DNA of 64,000 nt from Cladobotryum mycophilum (Eukaryota; Ascomycota; Sordariomycetes; Hypocreales; Hypocreaceae), in assembly GCA_036429605.1 (NCBI GenBank), contig JAVFKD010000016.1, positions 372,001-436,000 on the forward strand. The letters are read 5' to 3'. Both the position numbers and the translations under genes were made by a program. Below the pieces are notes generated by a model. It saw only the letters and a program-made list of their open reading frames with translations. It searched no databases and was not told where the DNA came from. Below are positions 55,710-64,000 of the stretch, in pieces (the first letter of the stretch is position 1; each line of letters begins with the position of its first letter).

Positions 55710-58700
55710 GGTCAAAGTCTAAATCCTTGACCACCACTACCAATTTTTATTTTTTTTGAGAAGCTAAATCATACTGGACTAGAGTAGTTTCGCTCTCAGG
55801 CATTAGCATCATCGTGCCCTTGCTTGCTAGCCATGCTCCTGGGTTTTTACCCTTACCGTCTCGGACGATTGGGCTTCCGAAACCATGGTATAAGGTACTT
55901 ACACTTACTTGCCATGGGGGAAAGAGGGAAAAATTAATTTCGCCTGAAAGCCTTCCAAGAACAACCTTTCTCATCGTCTGTTGCCCGTCGAGTCATCGCT
56001 GACAACCCATTTCCTCATAGGATTAGCGGACCCTCAATTCTTCATGTTAAACTCTTACTCGGTCAACTCTAATAACATGATGGAAAGAAAGAAGAACATG
56101 CAACGAATGCCTTAGTTCATAGGTAAGTACCTGGCAAGTAAGGCAAGGCAAGGTAAGGTAGGTAGGTAGAGATTCGGCCCTCGGCTGCGAGATCCAGTCG
56201 AGAGGTATACCCGAAGAAATGGAGTACAAGCCCCGATTTGCAACTCCGTACCGGTGTACATGCCTGGGTATCCACCGCACCGCACCGCCGTACACCCTCA
56301 CCCTCACCCTCCACTCCGCTCACTCCAGTGTTTTTGCTCCATCCCACTCCGGGGCTATTTTAGAGGGAAGAAAGAAGGAGAGAGGGAGGGAGGGGCCAGA
56401 TTCCGTCTTGAGAGAACCGCCACGTTGGGAACAACATGTGCGCCACATTGCAGAGGTGCTCTCTTGGTTCTTTCCTTGGTTATTGCCTTGCCCAAAAAGA
56501 GAATTTGTCTTTGTACAATTTCAGGTTAAGGAAGGTCAGCCGCAGCCTCTCTTTTTGGCTCTCAGGCAGACTTTTTGACCAGACAAACTCAGAACTTCAG
56601 AGTTTACAACTGATGAAAAAGTCGTTTTCGTTTTCGTTTTGTGTGTTTTGCTTTTGTTCTCTTTTGTTTTTGACTTCCACTTTATCGTCGACTCCATAAC
56701 TCTCTTCGACATGTGGAGACCTCAGTGCACCGCAGCATCCGGAGCAGCGACGGCCTAGGGAAAAAAAGAAAGAAACAGCAAGAAGCTATTGCTTATCAGA
56801 TGGGGTCATCTAAAGGGGAGCCGTTTTCTCAGGCCCCCTTGTTTAGTCGCCCAGAGACTTGTCGTCTCCAATGACACAACCAACCCACAAGCGTGGACAC
56901 GAAGACGAAGAGACCACGAAAGCAAAAAAGTATGTCATTGCCCTTCCACTCCAACGGCGTCACCTACAACTACTCCTCTACCTAACTCTACCTCAAGTTC
57001 AGTCAATCGCACAACGCTCGAGCGTTAATTTTCGGGACTTCCGTGTCCCAATCCTCTTCCGGCACAACCTCAACAACGGCGCTGGCTTACCGCCAGTTTT
57101 GGGGGCTTGGGCATGGTCTACGGGCATGGGATGGGGATGGGATGTGAGCGCCTTCCCGGATTCTTACACCACACCAAAACCACCACGCATCTTATGGCAT
57201 CGGCTCAAGCCGTCCACACACACTCATATTCTCTTTTGGAGCTGCGAGAGATGTGGTTGGTTCAGTGAGTCTGGATCGCCATCCAGGTAGTGTGAGCTAC
57301 CGCCGTGTCCAACAACCCATGATCCATACCCCGTCCCTTCACTTGCACCCATCCACCCACATCCCACAAACAAGCCATCAACACATGCCCTCTCGTTCGC
57401 GGCCAGCCACGAGCCGTTTTGGCGTCACCTCCAGAAACTCAACCTAACATAGTAATTTTTGGCACGAGTTTGGAAACGGATGGCGTGTTCAGGCCATTGA
57501 TTATGTGCATGACGCCCTTTGCAAGGAGAAATTCGACACGACACTTTGACGGAGAGCACAAAAAGGACCGAAAATACCGTTTTACCTACCGGCAAAATAT
57601 CCGCTCTCCGGCCGGCAGTCGACGCTCAATGATGCAAGTCTAGTTATTATGCGACAGCCAGAGAAGGCATGGCTACCCCCGCACGAGAACAGTGAATCCG
57701 GTGAGAGGGCTTGTGATGTCAAAGACGAGTCCAAGTACAGTAGCTTCGTGCAGTCATGAAGTTTGTTCTGAGTCTTTGAACTACCCCTTGCTGACGCCTT
57801 TTCTTTTTCATTCTCTATCTTTCCCTCTCTTTCCCTCTTCCCCTCTCTCTCTTTCTTATTATTTTTTTATTTGTTGGTTGCAAGTGTCATCCAACAATCG
57901 GTGAGTGGATGTCATTCTCTGCATGCGTGTGAAACGTAGGATTGGTTAAAGAGTATCCTACTCATACATGCAGACACGCAAGCACACACACATACATACC
58001 TGTCTGATGCAAAAGATGCAAGGCCAACAACGGGTCGGGATGTCATTGAGACCACTTTTTTCCTTCGTTGGCCGCTAGCTTGCTCACAAGTACCCGATAC
58101 CCCTTTGACAAGGCAGAGATATCACCTGTCATTTAACAAGGGAGTATATTGAAGAACTGCAACTAACAACACCGCTATTTCTAGCAAACATCAACTGCAT
58201 GTCTGTTTCATTTGGGAATGACGATCCCAAAGACCTCATACGAGTAGGTTGGTGACGGTCCAAGTATGTGGGTTTCCCCTCACTGCAGAGCCGTTTCAAT
58301 GCAGAAGGGGTCTTTGTGCGGGAGTACAAACGATACATACCTGGTACATACATTGAGACGTGACTTTTGCGGCCAATGCAACGCAGCAGTGCAATGGCCG
58401 GCTTATATGCGACCAACATTCCTTGATGGTTCATGATGGCCAAAATATCCACCAACACAAGGGCATCACGAGGATTCAATAAATTGTTTGATTGCATACG
58501 GTTTTGCCATTTGCACTGAGTCAAGAGCAGCGAGTCAATAAAATCGGATCCCAACGCCATCTCTTTTTGGTGAATAGAGTGGCTTCCACATGGGAACCAC
58601 CCTCCCAATTACTGATTCTGGCAAAATAGATTGGAAATACATGACCATACTTGCTCATCTCCACACCATGTCGAAGCTCAAATCCCTGAAAACTCTATTT

Positions 58701-59563
58701 CATGAGTTGGGCCACACATGCAACACAACGTGGCTCCAGTTCTGCAGGGCGTCGAATACAATTACCTTACGGTGAAATTTTGTGGCATGTTCGAGAAAGG
58801 TCCAACAAGGCGATAAGCCTGAAGGAGGCTTTTATCGGTATAAACCGGGCTTGTCATTGAGGTTGTCGTTGGATGTCGTCGCAACCACAATGGAATAGCG
58901 CCACACACACAACATCTCCAACACGCAAAGTATCATCTCAATATTGGCTGGCCCATCACAACCATAACAACAATACATATTGAAGAAGCCCACCGCGATT
59001 CATGTATTTGCCTCTCCCGACAAACTAGCCATCGGGTTTTTTTGTCTAACAGCAAAGTGCTGACAATAAATTACCCGAATGGCAACTCTCCCTTTACAAA
59101 CTTTTTTCTCATTTGTTAATGCGCAATCTCGAGACAGCCGAGCATGACGACAGACAAACGTTAAACTGCCAAAGTTTCCCGATTCAATGCCAACAACGCA
59201 TCCCTCGGCAATGCAGAAAATGAATGTTAATTAGCGACACACCCCCTTTTTCTCCCTCTCCCTGTCCCTCTCGTTATTCGGTCTGGCGGTCTCGGTCGGT
59301 ATAACCTTCTCATCAAGGGTCACTCTTTTTTTTTTTTTTCAATAGATGCGCCTCAAACGGAGGACGGAGAATAGCGCGGAGAAACGGTCATGCAGAGAAA
59401 GCATGTCTGACTGAGAGAAGAGTGGTATTGGCTACCATTGGCCGGGTACTCATGAATGCTGTTTCAAACTTTGACCTAGAATAGGACATGCATTTTCCCA
59501 ACGGTCGCATCCTAAGGGAGAGAAGGTTCACATACCTAGTACACAGCAAACACAGTTTTTGTT

Positions 59564-59564
<1 letters not shown>

Positions 59565-59595
<31 letters not shown>
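59565..59595. repeat. (GTT)n microsatellite
   Basis: About ten perfect GTT triplets in non-coding DNA. Confidence 0.95.
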
Positions 59596-60341
59596 CTTTG
59601 CCGCCCAGCCGCAAAGTTCCAGCTTGCTTTTGGACAGCCCTATTGAGGCTGGCATGCGCGCAAATGCAAAAATGAAACCGTAGCATGCGTAATGGGAAAG
59701 GTTATTTCTCGACTAGAAGACCAATTCGTAATGCAAGGGAGACTCTCATTACTCATTGTGGCTAAGACATTTTCGCCCCCTTCCCCCCTTCTGGGGAATC
59801 CCAAGAAACTTTTGGCCAACGACACATGCCGTTAAAAGCTCCACGGTCTGTTGGATGGAACACCGTTTGCATTATTCAAGGGAGAAGTATTGGAGGCGAA
59901 GGGAACGACGTTCTGCAACGTCAAAGTTTGAATCTATTTCGGGACATTGTGTTGTCGGGGGCCAAGAAAAAAAGATTGTCCTGCTCCTCTTGCTCCTCAT
60001 TCCCTACACCACCACCCCAGTATATCCACATTCTGGAACGTTTCTGGCTTGTTTTTGTACATGTGTGTGGAAAGCAAAAAACAAAAACAAAAGTCTATGG
60101 AAGCGAGATGTATCCTAGTATGCGAACCCCTTTTCGTCCACACACGCCCTATACCCACCGTCATTGCGCCTTGTGCCTAGACTTTCTTTCCCCCCAAACA
60201 CCACTTTTCTATCCAGTCTATAATGATATTACATATACTCCCCTAGACAAGCGCTTACAGACCTCATAAAAGATGACAGCGCCGATGCCGCTGATAGGAT
60301 GGACATGTCACTGATGGGATCGTAGGAAGGGAATCCCTTCA

Positions 60342-61438
60342 TCATCGGGTCGTCTTCTTGCCAATGTTCCAGCCCCAGGACCGAAGCACTTTGACCACCT
60401 TGGGAGTGACGGCCGCAGTGAGAGGGACTCTAAGGAAGATGAACGACTTGTGGATTGCATACGCGAGCGCCAGCTGTGTTGCGAGACCTGCAAGGCTGAT
60501 TAGCTTTTTCTTTTCTTTTTCACATGACTCTCAAGGTACCGTAAACAAAACCCCCACAGCCGCACGCCGCTTCAAAGTAAGAAAAAGAAAACGGATATCG
60601 AGCCGAAATAGGGTTTTGGGGAGAAGAGACGCCAGGGACAAAAACAAACAAAAGAACACATACTGGCTTCCTCCTTATTCCTTTCCTGCGCTTGTTCCAC
60701 GCCCCAGCCCACCATCTCCGCCTTGTCGGTGATCTGGCTATCACCCAGCTGCTGGGCCTCAGAGTTCTTTAGCGAATGCCAGTATTGGCTAATTTTGTCC
60801 CGCACCGTTTCTGGAATAATGGCGCCCACTTTGGAGACGATAAACTGTTCGAATTGACCTACAATGTTGCGTCACCGGCGGTTAGCGTCCTGTAATAGGC
60901 ATCTGCGGCTGAATGCATGACCAAAAGAAGGGCATGGCAAAGACCCAAAAAAGGGGGAAGAGGAGAGGGGGGGAGAAGGAATGACAAACTTACCAATCCT
61001 ATCGGTTCCAACCACCCTCACAAGGAGGAAACAAAAAGGGAAATCCAAAACGCTGAGCCCGAGGTAGACGCCAACTGCTGCCCAGCCGTACTCTTTGGAG
61101 AGCTTCTTCAGCCTGTCGGTTAGTGATAGGCTCTCCTGCGCCTTCTTGGCGGAGTCATTGCTGCGTCGCCATGCAGAGAACCGGAAGCCTCGTCGCTGGA
61201 ATCCTCCTGATAGCCTCTGGGCGGCACCGTAGCTCGACCGCGAGGCCGCCGCGTGACGTGTAATCCCCTGCAGGGCCTCGGTTGGGCCTGGTCTTGGCCG
61301 CCAGATGCTACTGTATGACCTCCCTGCAGGCTGTGATGGTGATGCGAAGAACCTCCTCCAGGCGCCGGATGGGAGGATCGACCGGGCCGTAGCTCCCTTG
61401 AGGGGTTGCGCCCCCAACTTCAATGGCGTTTGAAGCAT
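60342..61438 (-). CDS. FAM210/DUF1279 mitochondrial membrane protein
   Basis: Three exons (61438-60994, 60858-60664, 60487-60342) give 261 aa; introns are 135 and 176 nt with GTAAGT and GTATGT donors and AG acceptors. The first 90 residues are a long Arg/Ser/Ala-rich presequence (GAWRRFFASPSQPAGRSYSS). Then comes the DUF1279 core: SLTDRLKKLSKEYGWAAVGV, VYLGLSVLDFPFCFLLVRVV, and in exon 3 LATQLALAYAIHKSFIFLRV and PLTAAVTPKVVKVLRSWGWN. Exon 2 supplies the FEQFIVSKVGAIIPE linker. Human FAM210A/B are mitochondrial inner-membrane proteins of this family; the fungal member is uncharacterised to my knowledge, with a membrane-organising role inferred. The gene ends with a KKTTR tail. Confidence 0.85.
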
Positions 61439-63126
61439 TATTGTTTTTATTTTTATATTTTTATATTTTTTATTTATTTCTCTCTTGGGAGAGAAATGTG
61501 ATCCTTTTGTTGGCGCAAAGCCTCTCTTCCTCGATACGTGATTGTTGTCTCTTATCTCGTTTTATAGATGTGTTGTCTCTTCCTGCGCGGAGGCTGGAGC
61601 TAAAGCACGTTGTTTCTCGGGGGGGGTTTTTGCGGCGAAGCTGGTGGAAAATCGAAGTGTTTTTGCTGGAAATGGGCGGAAGCTCGGAGCCCTTGTCGAG
61701 TCCGCAAGGGATTGAGGTGGTGTGTGTGTGTGCTGTGCTCAGCAATTGACTGATGAGTCGTAAACCCGAGATTGAAAAAAAAACTCGAAATAGTGACAGG
61801 AACACCTGGCCGGCGAGTCTCAATTGCAAATCGGGGGCAAGTTTATCGAAGGGGGAGATGAGAGGTTCTCGTCGTTTGTAAGGGTTTTTTCTCTCGCTTG
61901 CTCGTGGCTTCAGCGATTTCGCAGCTGGTGGTCACAATGATGTAAAGGCCCTCCATCCCGGTAAGGCGATGGACCTGCAAGGGTATCGTTGGGCGCTAGG
62001 ACCATGACCGATATGCATCACGTGCGAGGGTTTCTCAACGTCGTTTGAGGCTCTGAAGATGTTGATTGAATAGTCGAAAATAGCATCATTGCCTAGTCGA
62101 GCAAAATAATGAGTTGTTGTTAAAACACTTCTTAATGATCTTACTATGCTACTAGGCATCGAGTTTGAAATTCATTCGAGTTTAACAAACAAATCGAAGA
62201 GTGTATACCCATCAAGTACTTGGTAGTTCCCAGTACTTGTCTCTGATAGTCAATCATCTCGTCAACGCATAGGGGCATGCACTTGCAGCATCGCAGTTGC
62301 ACAATCCATCAGGCACAATGCACGAATTAAAAGTCTACGTCATTTTTTTCTATATATTTTTAAGCTCTTACAGCAATTGCCAGAACAGAAATGCTCTCCG
62401 ATGTCGCTCCAGATCTGCTTCATTGAATCAGGAGACCTTGGGACGTGACTGACAGTGAATCAGAGATGACTTCGTGGGGACCTTTGACTTGAATTTTTCC
62501 TTCACTCTATCAAATGGAGGCCTCCATCTATCGGCTATTACGGCAACTTTGACCGCCGCAAATTCTCATCATGTAGGCGAGTATCAATGTGTGAAGCGAT
62601 GCACTTAGCGAAACGTGACGCAGCAAGACAAGTTGCATCGCCAAACGAATACACGATACATCCTTTTTTTTTTTTTAGATAACTGAAGCATGTAAAGAGC
62701 CAAGTCATCTGCAAGTACATCATTCATTGTAATGAAAGGGAGCATCAGAAGCACGGGAAGGATCAGCCGACAAACTCACGAGTTGTAGCTCTGCTCCTGC
62801 CGCTTATGAATTCACTTCCAGGCTCCGGCATTTGTTCGTCACTGTCCGAAGTAGGTAGGTTGTTCAAGGTACTGCTACCGAGCTCATTCCCTATCGTAGC
62901 TCTTTTAATTCCTTAGAAAGGCAGCACCGGTGGATAAGGTGCCTTGCGGGATTGCTATAACCGTTAAGCTGTCCTTGGTTCTCTTTTTCTTTTTCTCCTC
63001 TAACCAGCATTTGGCAACTGTTACTCCTGACAACTGGGACCCCATCATCCAATCTTTGCCAGCTGCATTGCCACAGCCTTCCTCTTAGGTTAGGTTGACA
63101 GACTGACGAACTAACAGACAACTTCG

Positions 63127-63161
<35 letters not shown>

Positions 63162-63636
63162 GTCTCTCCGTCTCTCTATCTCTCCGTCTTACAGCCTCTT
63201 TGCGCTTCTCGCTCGCTTATGGGTTGTTCACATGAAGCTCTACAACTTCGTATCCGAACCTTCAGCCCATATGCATGACCCTGGAGGTCGGTCATAGACT
63301 CATAGCATGCCTCAAGGCCAAGTCTTTTCCCCCAACAGACGTTCACTTCTTCGTCTGCCGGCTGCCATCAAGGTTCGACTGACCGCCTGATAATTTTGGC
63401 AGCACATCACGCCATTCGCTCTGCCTGTTCACTCGTTCTTTTTCTTTTTTTGTCTTTCGCTCTTTTAGTTTTTCATCTCCACTCGTCTCAGAGCCACGCT
63501 CGTTTTCTGCCCTTTTTGTTTTTCTCTTCCCTTTTTTTTCTTTTATCAAATCAAGTCTTTCGTTTAAAGCTGCTTGCCTCTCATTTTCTGTTTTTGTTGC
63601 TGCTTCTTTCTTTCCTCCATCAGGTGATGCTCCAGC
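61439..63636. other. 2.2-kb divergent upstream interval
   Basis: Between the FAM210-like start and the gene at the right edge. A T-rich leader near 61440-61480, T-run at 62663-62675, CT repeat (63128-63178) and CT-rich tract up to 63620. No supportable gene. Confidence 0.55.
63128..63178. repeat. (CT)n microsatellite
   Basis: Twelve perfect CT units followed by an interrupted CTCT/GTCT stretch. Confidence 0.9.
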
Positions 63637-64000
63637 ATGGCATCTGCGACCTTGACGTATGGAAAAAAGCGAAGTTTGCTCAAGTCGATAGGCTCCAGAC
63701 GTCGTCAGAGGAGCCTGATCGATTCCATGTCCATCAAGAAGTCAGGTAAGACCATCATCATGTTTGCTCCGCTGGAGAAAGGTCACTGATTCGTCCACAG
63801 AGCGACTTACACCACCCGTGAATGCCCATCACGAAGGACTGAAACAAGGTCACCGAGCCAAGGGCAAGATTCCCACTGCAAGCATCGAGGAAATCGCAAG
63901 TGCGTTGCTCGACGATTCCACCGCAAGCCCTCGTCGAGACACGATACGCCAATCAGATCAAGGCGTCGTCGGTTTCTTGAACTCTAGCCCACTGTCACCC
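63637..64000 (+). CDS. Unknown gene, 5' part only (runs off the window)
   Basis: Exon 1 (63637-63745) and the start of exon 2 (63801 to the edge) join in frame across a 55-nt intron (GTAAGA...CCACAG), giving the first 103 residues. The start is MASATLTYGKKRSLLKSIGS, followed by a basic, Ser-rich region and IPTASIEEIASALLDDSTAS. A TYGK-type N-terminus followed by disordered basic sequence is seen in several fungal nuclear or chromosomal proteins (for example cohesion factors and haspin kinases), but nothing here decides between them. No domain is reached before the edge. The upstream DNA is strongly CT-rich, as in other fungal promoters. Confidence 0.7.

Larger units (their letters stand above)
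52619..60341. other. 7.7-kb gene-poor interval
   Basis: The longest empty stretch. Dozens of short open frames occur on both strands but none has a recognisable product, splice-supported extension or consistent coding character. It contains many simple repeats: GGT (52964-52985), GGGAGT-type (53391-53440), AAG and CTTT runs (54047-54173), a 10-bp tandem (55662-55709) and GTT (59565-59595), plus CT-rich tracts near 57800. Could contain unannotated non-coding RNAs or promoter DNA for the genes at either end. Confidence 0.5.

Noticed and set aside
58129..58608. 159-codon open frame on the minus strand
   Set aside because: No recognisable domain, mixed composition, no splice or start context; similar lengths arise by chance in 64 kb.
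58590..58775. Short open frame containing HELGH, a zinc-metalloprotease-like motif
   Set aside because: Only 61 codons, with no other protease features, no splice extension and no homology that I recognise; the five-residue motif is likely chance.
1..64000. tRNA genes, rDNA, telomere repeats, intact transposons, CRISPR arrays
   Set aside because: Read for conserved arms, repeats and enzyme motifs by eye; none found. A tRNAscan-SE and repeat-library search would be needed to exclude small or decayed ones.

Overview
This is a stretch of nuclear DNA from a filamentous ascomycete. The gene style and protein sequences fit the Sordariomycetes, probably Hypocreales, but no species can be named from the sequence alone. 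The evidence is compact genes with short introns (mostly 47-135 nt), GT...CTAAC...YAG splice signals, CT-rich leaders, and recognisable single-copy fungal orthologues on both strands. I see no bacterial-type operon, CRISPR array, rDNA, telomere repeat or intact transposon.

Layout. 0-9.5 kb: VTC1 (polyphosphate synthesis), an Alba-domain protein, an AHC1-type zinc-finger protein, and a small GPI-anchored cysteine-rich protein. 12-16.6 kb: AIP1 (actin turnover), ALG13 (first steps of N-glycan assembly) and mitoribosomal mS35. 18.8-30.8 kb is the densest part: an HFD1-like fatty aldehyde dehydrogenase, RRP4 (exosome), a DUF4536/DMAC1-like mitochondrial protein, AP-3 mu, mitochondrial malonyl transferase, TCA17/TRAPPC2L and AFG1. 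31.8-43.7 kb: NUP133, eIF2 beta, an unrecognised seven-exon helical protein, MIM2 and an NCE102-like protein. 47.6-49.7 kb: a secreted PNGase A-like protein. 52.2-52.6 kb: a small conserved-looking hypothetical. 60.3-61.4 kb: a FAM210/DUF1279 mitochondrial protein. A gene of unknown function runs off the right edge.

The genes are housekeeping genes without an obvious shared pathway. Six of the 23 are predicted to act in mitochondria (mS35, DMAC1-like, MCT1, AFG1, MIM2, FAM210-like) and three in vesicle traffic or the plasma membrane (APM3, TCA17, NCE102). The right third is gene-poor: about 3.9, 2.5, 7.7 and 2.2 kb carry no supportable gene and are rich in simple repeats.

Four otherwise well-conserved genes (RRP4, TCA17, AFG1, eIF2 beta) are each out of frame at a run of exactly six G/C, five sites in all. 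In every case one extra base (a run of seven) would rejoin the conserved reading frames. This looks like a systematic consensus error rather than biology, and it matters for anyone using this annotation. The most interesting biological points are a paired CACGTG (Pho4/NUC-1 type) site upstream of VTC1, two GC-AG introns, a stop-free 57-nt intron in NUP133, and the unrecognised intron-rich helical protein at 40.1-41.5 kb. I did not find a convincing new multi-gene system.
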